DNA of 14,859 nt from positions 1 through 14,859 of the forward strand of contig JAAAIG010000912.1 in the NCBI GenBank assembly GCA_015852425.1, written 5' to 3'. Every line of letters begins with the position of its first letter. The first letter of the stretch is position 1. Source of the stretch: Gryganskiella cystojenkinii. Lineage: Eukaryota > Mortierellomycota > Mortierellomycetes > Mortierellales > Mortierellaceae. The position numbers and the translations under genes are program-made. Shown piece by piece: positions 1 to 9,606 of this stretch. A model generated the notes under the pieces. It searched no databases. It was not told the DNA's origin and saw only the letters and a list, made by a program, of their open reading frames with translations.

Positions 1-182
1 TTGGTTGATGAAGAACCGACTGGGAAAGCCTGGGGTGCAGGTGAAGGATTGGGAGTAGGGATGGAGTGTGTGTCGTATGCTGGCGCAGGGTTGAAGGGCA
101 GTTGAGGGAGAGGACGGGAGCTATCGTTGTCCTCAAGGATTTTTTGCTTCTTGTCCATATCTGAAAGGGAGGGGGAGGACAT
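1..182 (-). CDS. Partial N-terminus of an unrecognised proline-rich protein
   Basis: Reading leftwards from an ATG at 182, 60 codons stay open to the window edge, so only the N-terminus is visible. It begins MSSPSLSDMDKKQKILEDND and then becomes rich in Pro, Ser and Ala, with repeated P-x-P steps. There is no signal peptide or membrane segment in the visible part, which looks like a disordered leader ahead of a domain outside the window. The upstream A/G-rich stretch (C+T-rich on the coding strand, about 183-270) resembles the leaders of the other genes here. I do not recognise the family. The start is chosen as the first ATG of the open frame; a second in-frame Met follows at residue 9. No splice donor is needed within the visible part, but one cannot be excluded. 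Confidence 0.6.
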   Translation of the reverse strand, partial: MSSPSLSDMDKKQKILEDNDSSRPLPQLPFNPAPAYDTHSIPTPNPSPAPQAFPVGSSST

Positions 183-403
183 GATCGAGGTTTCGTGCGT
201 GGAGTGGAGGGGAGGGGGGAATAGGCAAGGGTGATGAAAGAGAAATGATAAAAGAGAGAAAGGTGGGAAAACGTTGGTTTTTATTGTTGTGTGGGTCACG
301 AAGTCAAAAAAGAGAGCAAGATAATCGATCCATCCAAATTGGGAAATCGAGGAGGCAGCGGCGCTCGGATTAAAAAAAAATGATCTCCCGGACTCTTATT
401 TTT

Positions 404-417
404 CTTGGCAAGCCAAG
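404..417. repeat. Short inverted repeat CTTGGC-AA-GCCAAG
   Basis: Two perfect 6-bp arms are separated by AA. A further direct copy of the left arm (CTTGGCT) lies at 436-442. The cluster sits about 220-260 bp upstream of the left-edge gene start, so it could be a dimeric transcription-factor site. That role is inference; only the symmetry is seen. Confidence 0.4.
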
Positions 418-461
418 ACTTTCTTTGTTTGTTTGCTTGGCTGTAGCTCACTCTTGACAAC

Positions 462-482
462 TTAACCTTCAATGAAGGTTAA
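462..482. repeat. Perfect 9-bp inverted repeat with 3-nt spacer
   Basis: TTAACCTTC and GAAGGTTAA flank an AAT spacer, a perfect 9+3+9 palindrome. It lies about 280 bp upstream of the start of the left-edge minus-strand gene. It could be an operator for a dimeric regulator or a small hairpin; nothing in the sequence decides between these. Confidence 0.5.
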
Positions 483-937
483 CAATCAGCCACAGCAACA
501 CCACGCACCGCATTCTTCTATCACAGCCCTGCCATCCCATCAAAAATAGTCTCAATGTGGATTTTCCTCTGACCGGCTTCGACAAGGGCTGTTGGGGTTA
601 CAAAATAGGAGCGATTTTGGGCCATTGGGCCAAGATCAAGTGAAAAGGATCAGACATTCCCGATGGGATGATGGCCACTCCTTTAGCACCGCCCTCCCTG
701 TCTTGTTGCACACAGTAGCCATATCCGACGCACAATCGTCCTCAATTCGTAGCTTTTTAATATATCCAAAGACAAAGCCAATTAATCCAGAAGTGATATG
801 GGCGTGTTTGGCCTCTCATCGTCTCCTGACTCTTTGACTCTTGCCGTTGGCCGCTTCTTCCTTCCTCATCGATCATACTCCTCCTGAGCCCTGAAAAGAC
901 CCAAGAGATCTACTCCCTCTCAGTTTGGATCACAGTC

Positions 938-959
938 AAAAAAAAAAAAAAAAAAAAAA
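938..959. repeat. Poly(A) homopolymer tract, 22 nt
   Basis: This is an uninterrupted run of 22 A on the plus strand in the intergenic region. It could be a simple length-variable tract or the tail of an old retroposed transcript. I saw no clear target-site duplication or gene-like sequence just upstream, so a plain homopolymer is the safer reading. Confidence 0.8.
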
Positions 960-1019
960 CTGGTATAAAAACTTAATTTTGCTTAATCAAGATTATTAAT
1001 AACAAGAAACTCAATTTTT

Positions 1020-1025
1020 TTTATT
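1020..1025 (-). terminator. Possible poly(A) signal of the Mic10 gene
   Basis: On the minus strand this reads AATAAA, followed by an A-rich stretch, about 100 nt after the Mic10 stop codon at 1124. Position and sequence suit a canonical polyadenylation hexamer. Fungal 3' ends are poorly constrained by sequence, so this is a modest call. Confidence 0.35.
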
Positions 1026-1123
1026 TATGCCATGGGGGTATGGGTGTAGATTGAGGAGGGACTCGTGCTTTCCGAGTTGTAGCAACCCTGTCGACAGTTT
1101 TTTCATTCGTTCTTACTAGCCCT

Positions 1124-1645
1124 TTAGTTCTTCTTGACAGACACTGCTGGGACCAGCTTGGGGTTGAAGTTGCGCTCGCACTGGGACAAGGCGTAGCCGA
1201 GACCGAGGCCAGTCGAGACAGAGATGGGCCAGGAGCGCTCTTCCGGATGGATCGATTATCAAAGAGGACAAGGGTTAGTATCAAAGAGTAAATTAAGCCA
1301 ACATGATGGAAAGAAAAAAAACAATATTCAACTTACTCTTGAAGAGGAGGGCAGAGGCAACGATACCGACAGAGAGGCCGATGCCAGACTTGACAATCAC
1401 GTTTGACAGGCACTCATCCCACTATGAGAAGCAAAAAGCGCGTTTTGAGGAATGTCGAGAGGTTGAACAAATGCACAGAATTAAAAATGAGTTTGCTGAA
1501 TTGAAGACACGGATCGCAGACGATGCCAGCAGCTTGGGTTAAATGACTCCAGGCGTGTTTTGTGGGATGGGTGCAGTACCTTGCGGCTGAGGATATCTTC
1601 GCTGGGGAAGGAGTCAGATTTGGAGGAGATGGGTGCGGATGACAT
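1124..1645 (-). CDS. MIC10: MICOS complex subunit Mic10 (three exons)
   Basis: Exons are 1645-1580, 1421-1337 and 1239-1124, with introns of 158 and 97 bp (GTACTG...ATAG; GTAAGT...GGAAG). Phases join cleanly to give 88 aa. Mic10 is a small inner-membrane hairpin protein that oligomerises and bends membrane at cristae junctions. The product has a polar N-terminus, the conserved Trp-Asp at residues 23-24 just before the first helix, and TM1 at about 32-48 with GIGLSVG (35-41). A short basic loop follows (KKR, 50-52), then TM2 at about 54-70 with the glycine ladder GLGLG (61-65) and a short tail. Length and the two glycine-rich helices match Mic10 (Mos1/Mio10) proteins; in yeast the corresponding segment also begins with Trp-Asp. 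The divergent neighbour starts 379 bp away. The start is the only ATG giving the short leader. The family call is strong; exon borders are inferred from phase and splice consensus. Confidence 0.9.
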
Positions 1646-2024
1646 TATGAGATTACGACAGAGAATAGAATGAATGACAGCGAACCAACAAAAAAAAAAA
1701 AAAGGACCTCAATCATTATCTCGGCTTCATGTCGGATGCGTTCTCTCGTTTGGGTGAATCCCTTTCCCTCAATTCCCGCACTGGCGCCGTGTAATTTATT
1801 TGTTCCCCTCCAACAACACAAAATCAAAGCCACAGTCTGTGCCTCTCCTCTCTCTCAGCTCAAATGTGCCGACTGCTGTCCATCCATCCATCATCATCTG
1901 CTTTCGGTTTTTCTATTCCCTTCCCCCTCTCCCTTTTTTCTTTCTTTCTTTCTTCTTCTTTGCATCCTCACGACCAAACGAACCTTTTCTCCTTCCTATC
2001 CCGCCTCCGCTCCCTACTCACGAA
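1646..2024. promoter_or_regulatory. Divergent promoter between the Mic10 and membrane-protein genes
   Basis: This 379-bp interval separates two outward-facing start codons. It contains an A run at 1688-1700 near the Mic10 start and, on the other side, a long C+T-rich tract (about 1895-1970, including CTTT repeats at 1940-1953) shortly before the ATG at 2025. Pyrimidine-rich leaders ahead of start codons recur at the other genes in this window. No TATA box or named site can be assigned with confidence. Confidence 0.5.
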
Positions 2025-2852
2025 ATGCGCATCTCTGCATCCCTCGCGGCTGCTGCCATCCTCTTCATCTCCTCAGCCAAGGCTCAGGATGTGCCCATCG
2101 ACAACAGTGTCGTACCCCCCACCGCCGCCCACAATGTCAACATCACGTACGCCAACGACGGCAATGTGATCATTAACACCGAATACGTCCCCTTCAACAA
2201 GTGTGTTGCCTCCGAGGCCGCCTTTAGCAAATACTCTTACATCAACTTTGCTCCAAACAACGCTACCATCAACTTTTACAAGGACTCATCGTGCAGCGTT
2301 TTCACCTTTGGTCTCGATGGTTACTATGGAGGATACCCCGGCCAGGCTCGTTCCTTCAAGTGGGTCGGTTGGAGCATGGACTCGCTGGGCGAGTTCTTCC
2401 ACAATTCCCCTATCCTAGGCCAAGGTGATGCCACAAACACGCCACCTGGCAATGTTCCCGACGCCAACCCTGGTACCCCTCCTACTCCACCACCAGCCGG
2501 TAACAAGGAGCAGAATGGTGGCAAAACCACTGAAGACTCGTCTTCGACCTCGTCCTCATCATCCACGTTCTTTGGAGGCGTCGTTGGTAGTTTGGTCGTT
2601 CTCTCGGTCGGAGGAGTGATCTTCTGGAAGACAGCAGGCAAAAAGCTGGTCGAGGACAAGGGCAAGGGCGTCTTGCCTTACAACAGAGTCGGAGGCAACA
2701 CTCGTGATGGTGATATCCTTCTCACGAGCAGCAACAGAGGTCACAACTCGTTCGAGATTGGCGATGAGGATGATGATGAGGATGATGAGACCGACCACCG
2801 CCGCCAACGATCTGGACGCCAGGACCGTTACCACGATGACGACCAGTCCTAA
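2025..2852 (+). CDS. Unrecognised type I membrane protein with acidic tail
   Basis: A single exon encodes 275 aa. A signal peptide (about 1-20, cleavage after AKA) leads into an ectodomain of about 21-135. This has only two Cys (C60, C90), which suit one disulfide, and two N-glycosylation sequons (N39-I-T, N79-A-T), plus an aromatic/glycine stretch near 95-117. A Pro-rich linker (about 140-160) and a Ser/Thr tract (171-181) follow, then one transmembrane helix (about 183-202). The basic patch after it (KTAGKK, 202-207) indicates a cytoplasmic tail of about 70 residues ending in an Asp/Glu cluster (247-256) and a charged end. The layout suggests a plasma-membrane or secretory-pathway surface protein with a mucin-like stalk. 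I recognise no family. The frame is open further upstream to 1800 without an ATG; the ATG at 2025 is chosen because it starts the signal peptide. The gene has no introns, unlike its neighbours. Confidence 0.8.
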   Translation: MRISASLAAAAILFISSAKAQDVPIDNSVVPPTAAHNVNITYANDGNVIINTEYVPFNKCVASEAAFSKYSYINFAPNNATINFYKDSSCSVFTFGLDGYYGGYPGQARSFKWVGWSMDSLGEFFHNSPILGQGDATNTPPGNVPDANPGTPPTPPPAGNKEQNGGKTTEDSSSTSSSSSTFFGGVVGSLVVLSVGGVIFWKTAGKKLVEDKGKGVLPYNRVGGNTRDGDILLTSSNRGHNSFEIGDEDDDEDDETDHRRQRSGRQDRYHDDDQS

Positions 2853-3000
2853 AAGTCGTTCTGCTGCTCTAGGACATTTTTTTTTTTTGGTCTCTGCGTG
2901 GTCTATTTTTAGTCGGCCGCAGAGTGTCACCGTCACCCATCTTGTGCGTGTTCCTCCTTTTTACTGCCTTTGAGGCTACACAGCCGAGACCAAGTTACAA

Positions 3001-3076
3001 TGAATAAGAAAAATAACAAGAACAACGAAAACGAAACCTCTATGAACACAACAAGAACAACAACAAGAACAACATC
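3001..3076. repeat. AAC/AAG-type low-complexity repeat
   Basis: This is an A-rich tract made largely of AAC, AAG and AAT-like triplets, continuing imperfectly to about 3076. It lies about 150-220 nt after the stop of the membrane-protein gene, probably within or beyond its 3' UTR. The track of Asn/Thr/Arg codons in one frame is a by-product of the repeat. Confidence 0.6.
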
Positions 3077-3419
3077 GATTCAAGCCAACAGGAAAACACT
3101 GAGAACCCTCACATACACACGCACACGTTCAATTCACTACTCCAGCAGCTGCAACACTCCATTAGTTATCTCGCCCGTTTCAATACCTTTGATAGACTGA
3201 ACGACAGGCAACAATAAAGAAACACGAATACCAACACTCACTCTTGCCATTTTGGCATCCAATAGGTGTTCTACTTGTTGACAACATACGGGTTGGAGGC
3301 AGTCACTTTTCAAATCTTTCACCCTCTGTAAATGGGAGAGCTGGCTCCTATTAGGACGAAAAAAAAAAAAAAGGAATGGTCGCCATGGGGGGACGGGCAC
3401 ACGGCATTCTCAGCTCATC

Positions 3420-3729
3420 TTTATTTTTTTATATATTGTTCCCGTCGCCTCATTATTGACTCTCTTTCCTCTCTTTCCCCGCTCCTCCCTTTTTGTTTGC
3501 ACCTTACCCTTGTTGAAACAAAAGAAAGAGAAGAAGAAAAAGAAGCGACCATTCATATTACATTGACTCGACTCTTGGTCCTCTTTTTTTTTTTTTTTCT
3601 TGCTTTCTCAGACTCAGAGGACCTCCACTATCCTCGACCATTCTGTCGATATTTTACTCTTGCCTTCCACTCTTCCTTCCTCCCACTTCTCGGGGGTTCT
3701 ATTCTCTCCGACTGCACCGATAACCCATC
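3420..3729 (+). promoter_or_regulatory. Pyrimidine-rich promoter/leader of the RasGEF gene
   Basis: The sequence just before the ATG at 3730 is dominated by C+T runs (3460-3500, 3580-3600, 3655-3710), as in the leaders of the other genes in this window. Such tracts are common near transcription starts in filamentous fungi. The TATATA-like string at about 3430-3436 could be a TATA element but is far upstream, so transcription-start placement is not possible from sequence alone. Confidence 0.4.
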
Positions 3730-6700
3730 ATGGACGCCTTATCCACTCTTCAGACGCAGGACGACCACTTTCATGAGCCACAGCCAGAAAACTCCCTACA
3801 ACAAGAGCCTCTGCCAGAACCATTCATCGTTGTCAAAGCTCTTTATGCCTTTCACTCTGAGGACCCAGCCTCGCTCTCTTTTCAAAAAGGCGAGCTGATC
3901 CAAGTCCTGACACAACTCGAGTCGGGCTGGTGGTACGGCTACTGCCCTGGTGCCCGCGGTTGGTTTCCTTCCAACTATGTCGAGATTGTCAACGAGAACT
4001 TTGAGGACGATGACGGCCATACCGTGGAGTCACACGAGGAAGAGTACAAGGGTGAAGAAGAGGAGGATGAAGATGAAGATGAAAATAATCGAGGGGACGA
4101 CGAAGACGAAGACGAAGATCAAGATGACGATGACGATGAGATGGTAGGGCGATTACTTTCCCGCTTGGTTGGTGGTTTATGTCAACCATACCACGTAGTT
4201 TTACATCAACTCTTGATCGATCTAACAATGGTATGGACTTGTTCTCTCGCTCCTTTGTCATTCTATCCAGTCTAGTGAAGATCTATGGCTGCCGCAGACT
4301 ACGCCCGATGGTCAAGTTTTTTATTTTAATACGCGTACAGGAGAATCCTCGTGGACCTTGCCAGCACCGTCAAGTTCAACAGAGAAGGAGGTTGAGGACA
4401 CCGTCCTGGATCCAGCTATGAATCTTGCTACCGATGCTCGATCAAGTAAGTGTGCGTGTCTCTTATCCTTTTTACCATAATTAAGATCCTCCTTTTTACA
4501 GTCAAGGGGGGGAAGGTATATGCTACGCAGAAGATCGCAGACAGTTGAAGAGGACAAACAAGAGTGAGGAGTCATCTTGCCTTGGGGAAAATCTGCTGGG
4601 TCAATGCATCGCACGTCCTCTTGCGTGCAAGAGTTTTGCGCAAGAGTTTGTGGTTCTGGCGGGAGTTTTTTCTTTTCTGTGTTTGAGCTCCCAACTTGGA
4701 CATTTGACACACAACAGATATTATGCATCGTCCTGTGGATTTTAACCACTTCACTATCACTCTCTCTCTTTCTCCGTTTTCTCTTTTTTATTGTCTGTTT
4801 GAGTGTGAGTGACAAGGAAAAAAAAAAGAAAAAAGAGAGCGAATCGACCGAGAAGCAAAGGGTGGGCGGGGGCTCCGTTTGTGTGCTATCATGGCTCTAA
4901 TCCAATGGAAAACGCTGCTGTGCCGAATTCAGTGGACGAGGCAAATTATGCGTTTGTGTGCCACCCTTGGGCATAATCATTTTCTTGGTTTCAAGGCAAT
5001 TGTTTTGTTCTCAGCTGTACGCACATGGGATGTCGTCGCACCAAAAAAAAAAGAGGCTACAGGCAAAGTGCAATGGGCGAGATGCTCTCAAACACTTTTC
5101 ATACTTCTTGTAAACAAAGAGCGCATGGATTGAGATACATGAAATAGCCATGAGGGGGTGGAGGGAAATTTAAACAGCGGGAGTGGTTGGGCGACCGAGT
5201 GAGGGAAAGAGAGTTTGCATGAGGATGTGTCCTGCAAGTTATGTTTCGCGGGCTTATGAGAGTAATAGAAGCAATGGAGCAGTGGAAGAGCGGATAAAAT
5301 GTATGGTTGGATAAGAAAAGGTAACCGAGGGACAAAAGTGTTTGTGAGCATGAACACGGTCTGGTATTAAAGCAATGACCACACAAAACAGTAAAAACCG
5401 AACGAGTGTCCTTCAAGGAGAACAGTCGTTGTGCACAAAGGGCACACAATACAGAGCGAAAGTTCGAGAATAGGATGCCATAGACCATAAACACAGCTGG
5501 AGAAAGATATTTAACAACTGCACCCCATTGCCTGTTTTAGATTCTGACAGCGCAGAGAGAAATGACACTACTTCAGCAACAGCAACAGCAGCGTCAACAA
5601 AGGGCATCGGCGCACCAACCGACACAGAGAGTCAAGGCACCTCAACACGGCCGAGCTCATGGCAAACTTCGGCCCTCCCGGTAAGTATTTCATATATGAA
5701 ACGAACCTGTTTTGCACTTTGGCTTACTTCTCCCCCCTACTGGTCGCTCCTTCATCGCCGCATAACAAGGGAGGAGAATCAAAGAGCGGACGGCATAGAA
5801 ATTAAGATTCAGTGCTCTTCAGGAACGAAACAGCAATAACTATTTGGGACCCGCACCAGGGACACGGCGATCGCTTCTGCGGTTATTCTTTGAGTGCTCT
5901 CAAAAAGAAAAGAAAACAAGGAATGTAATAGACAACACCTTGTTCTTCTCGACCGACGCCTAGTCTCGCAATCCTCGACTCTCAGGAGAGATAGGGATCT
6001 GATTGCCTGTCTTATTTTATGGACCAAACGGCCGATATTGAGAAACATCTGAAACTGACTTTGTTTTCACTCTCTTCAATTGTTTTGGATTGACCTGTTT
6101 AGACGAGAACGGGATCGCCCGAACCCCATGATCATGACCACTTATTTTTGAATGGAGCGCAGAGGCCTTCGGCAATAAAGCCTCAGCTTCTGGATGGCGA
6201 CGATTCCGGTTTGCCGCCTCTCCCACCAGTTTCGAACCCCTTTGACCCCGAGCCAACATGGGAGTCATTAGCGGACCACTCCACTGGAGCGCTGCAAAAT
6301 CTGCTCCATTCGGCAGAGAAAGGATACAAATCCTATTATCAGATTCAAGCGACTCAGGTGGTCGAAGCTGTGCGAGTAATGCTCTATGCCTCAGGGACAG
6401 TGGACAAAGACTCGGCCCCGATTCGTATGCACCGAGGACTGAAGCTTCACCATCGACAAATCATGGCCGCTCTTTCAAAATTGGTCCTCTCGGCAAAAAT
6501 GGCCTCTGGTGTCTGGCCCGCGGAGGGTGCCGTGACAAAGATGCTGGCAGATGCGAACGATGTTGCCCAGGCTGTTCACCAATTCATTTTTACCGCACAG
6601 GGCGCAGGCGTGCAAGTACACGACGTTGACGCAAAGCTTATCCTCGGAACCAACAAGCCATCCATGATAACCTCAGGGCGCAAACCTAGTCTAGCCTTCT

Positions 6701-9032
6701 CAGCATCCTCCATTGCGTCCAGTCAGGCAAGCACGGATGTCTCCCCCGGTCTCCTCAGTCAACTCGACTATTATTACAAAAGTTCGACTAGGGCCTTGGG
6801 GCAACTGTCATCACAACTTCAAAACGCTATCGAGGGATCACTCACGTCTGCTCCAGCACCGACCTCTTCTCGTCTGTCTCTGGGTCCATCAATCCTGAGC
6901 TCATCTCAGTCCTCTCTGTTGGTATCTCAGTGTCAACTAACAATCTCGGAAATGGGTTCCTTACTGAATCTGGTCGCCGACTTCTACAATCAGACCCTGC
7001 GCGAGTATCCCACTATCCACGACCAGATCTATATCGAGGTCCGCAGCGCCAAGCAGACTCTCTACAACAATGTGGCGGCTTTGGTGATGGCAATTCAGCT
7101 GACCACTGACCCCATGGTCCAGACCTCGGTGTTGCAGATGGCACTGGAGGCTACCACGACCGCAGAAAAGTCGGCAACAACACTTGTAGGATACACCCAA
7201 ACGCTGGCAACAGAGAGAGAAAAAGCCGTGAGGCTGGGCAAGCCACGTGGACACGAGTCAACTGCCACTCTGGTAGCTCAACCACCACCTTCGTACGCAC
7301 CTCACCAGCGCCAAACGGAGATTGACCATTACTTTCAAGAACAACATGACCCTGATCAGGAGGCAGGACATGATGCTAGAAACCGATCCGATTCTATAGG
7401 ATCAGGCCCTTCTTCTTTTTCGGCGCCAACGACTCCAGGCGGGGAGACCGCCGGACGATCGCATGCTCAAATGATGATGCTCAACCACCATATGACGCAG
7501 GTCGGCGAAACAGGTCAATACGCTGCTGCAGCATCTGCGCGACAGATGACCTCGCCTCGACCCTCATCACCAAACAGCACCAATATCGAGAGTGATATCC
7601 GCGGCGAGAAATTGAAAAAGATGCTCGGGGATGACGCACCGGGAGTACGACAAAAAAGCGCCGATCAACCATGGTTCCTTGGTCACGACTACTCGCAGGC
7701 CGATATCTCGTTTAACCTGGATGGCCAAGTCAAAGGAGGAACATTGCCGGCCCTGGTTGAGCGTCTGACAATGCACGATGGTCTCGACGCGAGCTTTGTC
7801 TCGACATTCCTCTTGACATACCGGTCGTTTGCATCAAGCTCTGAATTTTTCTCAATCCTGTTCCGGCGATTCACGATCTCACCTCCAGCAGGCTTGGAAT
7901 CGAATGAACTACAGTTATGGACGGAACGGAAACAGACCCCGATTCGCCTGCGTGTCTTCAACATTATCAAGTCCTGGCTTGAGTCGCATTACCAGGAAGA
8001 CGTCGCAGAGGATCGCGAGATGTTGCAAAAGATCAAGGCCTTCTCGGAATCCCATGTCTTGCGAGAGACAATGGGCTTTGCTGCAGTGCAACTGATTAAG
8101 CTGGTGGAAAAGAGAGAGACATCGGATGGATCTTTGCGTAGGATGGTACTGAACCTCACGACGCAAGCACCGACGCCGATTTTGCCACGGAATCTGAAGC
8201 GGATCCGGTTTATGGATTTAGATCCCTTGGAGCTGGCTCGTCAACTGACAATCATGGAAGCCGCATTGTACAATCGTGTCAAGCCGACGGAACTTTTGGA
8301 CACTAAGGACTGGAAAGGCGAGGATCAGCGTAGATCGCCTAATGTCCGAGCAACGATCGATAGCAGCAACAAGACTACCCAGTGGTTCACGGAATTGATT
8401 GTGAGCGAGACGGACATCAAGAAGCGAGTCGCTATCATAAAGCAGTTGCTTCTTCTTGCGGATGTAAGTTCTATTTTAACTCAGGTGTTTGTTTAATATC
8501 ATTTGCAAAAATGTGTCTTATTGACGAAATCTTTTTTCATACCTTGCTCTTTGGACACTAGAAATTACGACAGCTCAACAACTTTTCCTCGTTGGCTGCG
8601 ATTAACGCAGTGTTTGCAGGGTCCGCGGTCCATCGTTTGCACCGCACATTGGAAGCCCTCCCCTCAAAAGTTCGAGCGTCCATGTTGACTCTGCAGGAGC
8701 TCTGGGACCCAAGCAGGAATTGGACCGGTTACCGAACAGAGCTTCATAAGACCAACCCACCTATGGTCCCATTTATGGGCATGTACCTGACAGATTTGTT
8801 CATGAACCACGAGGGCAACAAGAACATGTTTATGAAGGGTGATGTGACGCACATCAATTTTTTCAAGCGTGTCGGCGCTGCAGAGATTATTCGCGAAGTT
8901 CAGCAGTACCAGCATGTTCCATATGGATTGACGCCAGTACCGGAGATCCAGACTTATATCAAGAGGACAATGGACAAAGCCAAGCCGTTAACGGACCTTT
9001 ACGATATGGGACTCGCGATCGAGCCAAGGTAG
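3730..9032 (+). CDS. Cdc25-type Ras GEF: SH3-WW-RasGEF_N-RasGEF (five exons)
   Basis: Preferred exons are 3730-4143, 4271-4445, 5541-5680, 6103-8463 and 8562-9032; all phases join, giving 1186 aa. The product should activate Ras by exchanging GDP for GTP at membranes. An SH3 domain (33-88) shows ALYAF, the paired Trp 67-68 and GWFPSNYV. An Asp/Glu-rich run (91-137) follows, then a WW domain (about 141-169) with W144, FYF (155-157), TGESSW (161-166) and P169. A low-complexity linker leads to a long helical region conserved in fungal Cdc25 proteins (from about 275), RasGEF_N (about 780-900) and the catalytic RasGEF domain (about 945-1186). The last contains LNNFSSL (1035-1041), PPMVPFMGMYLTDLF (1096-1110) and INFFKRVGAAEIIREVQQYQ (1128-1147). 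The downstream half has no in-frame ATG start of its own, which supports joining it to the SH3-WW exons. Intron 2 (1095 bp) is unresolved. The stop lies inside a possible splice donor, so the true end may be 9685. Confidence 0.85.
4446..5540 (+). other. Unusually long RasGEF intron with a possible cryptic exon
   Basis: The donor GTAAGT at 4446 and the acceptor CCTGTTTTAG at 5540 (with a branch-like TTTAAC about 30 nt upstream) are both good, and phase 1 matches on both sides. A strong acceptor (TTTTTACAG, ending at 4501) also lies only 56 nt after the donor. An exon starting at 4502 would read 15 codons and stop at TGA 4546-4548, giving a 211-aa SH3-WW protein without the catalytic half. The interior also has a C+T-rich block (4755-4800), like the gene leaders in this window. 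No other coding exon or mobile element is convincing here. Confidence 0.5.
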
Positions 9033-9606
9033 GCCCTTTTGCGTCTTATCTTGTTTTTGGGTCGGAGAGGAACGGTCGTTCTGGGAGCAGAGGTTAATTG
9101 GCGATGACGGGGAGAGTGCGTTTGTTCGCTTATTCTTTCTTCACTGTACTGCATCGATTTCTATTTAAAGGCGGCGCCTTTTCTTTTATTTACGTGGTGT
9201 AGTGCCTCTAAAAAGGGTTTTTTTTGCGCTGGCTTCTAACGGATGATCCTTTCCATTCTTTTCTATCCTCTTTTCGTTCTTATCTTGATCGTTCCATTTC
9301 GTTTTTTTTCTTGCTTTTGCGCGGCGCGGTTGAAAACACTTTCAAGAGAGACTGAAGAGGATAAGATGACGCGTCTTCTGGCCAAGTCCGGCTTCATGTG
9401 ATTGTCAGGATTCGAGATTCAAGGCGCCTTGTACAAAGAGCCGACTGACTGACCTACCCCTGCCAAACTTGTATATCCTTTCCCGCCTGTCTTCTTTCTC
9501 ATTTGCATTGCTCAATCATCCTCTATTGTCGACCGTTTCATGTCTATCACGCACTCAATCTCTTGATCCTTGTCCGCGGTTTATCATCGCTGTCTCGTTT
9601 TCACAG

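Larger units (their letters stand above)
183..1123. other. Intergenic region, no gene seen
   Basis: This stretch lies between the start of the left-edge gene and the stop of the Mic10 gene, both on the minus strand. It must therefore hold the Mic10 3' UTR and the promoter of the left-edge gene. It contains a 22-A run (938-959), two inverted repeats (404-417 and 462-482) and a possible poly(A) signal for Mic10 (1020-1025). The longest open frame (592-837, plus) begins at TTG, has no recognisable domain and is not supported as a gene. Confidence 0.6.
2853..3729. other. Intergenic region: 3' UTR, simple repeats and RasGEF leader
   Basis: The stretch lies between two plus-strand genes. It holds a T run at about 2878-2888, an A-rich AAC/AAG simple repeat (3001-3076), a 14-A run (3359-3372) and a 15-T run (3584-3598). 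Two C+T-rich blocks (about 3440-3510 and 3620-3700) lead up to the RasGEF start codon at 3730. A minus-strand open frame at 3137-3400 lacks a usable ATG and is not called. Confidence 0.5.

Noticed and set aside
592..837. 81-codon plus-strand open frame in the left intergenic region.
   Set aside because: It starts at TTG, has no recognised domain, and lies where a promoter and a 3' UTR are expected.
938..959. The 22-A tract as the tail of a processed retrocopy.
   Set aside because: No gene-like sequence precedes it on the plus strand and no target-site duplication was found by eye.
3137..3400. Minus-strand open frame of about 87 codons, with GTATGT and TTCAG signals that could splice to a peptide ending SIKGIETGEITNGVLQLLE.
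   Set aside because: There is no in-frame ATG ahead of the piece (the nearby ATG frame stops after the poly-T run), no recognised family, and no supporting leader.
4321..5494. Several plus- and minus-strand open frames inside the long RasGEF intron, including minus 4321-4815 and 5099-5494, and a short plus frame starting MENAAVPNSVDEANY near 4903.
   Set aside because: None has a recognisable domain or a phase-compatible junction to the flanking exons. The longer ones have the Ser/Cys/Leu-rich make-up of reversed pyrimidine tracts.
5681..6102. Search for an additional coding exon in the 422-bp third RasGEF intron.
   Set aside because: Exons 5541-5680 and 6103-8463 already join in phase 0, and no conserved-looking segment with both splice signals was seen.
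9401..9440. GATTCGAGATTC resembling a tRNA T-loop.
   Set aside because: No matching acceptor stem, anticodon arm or box A is found at the right spacing.
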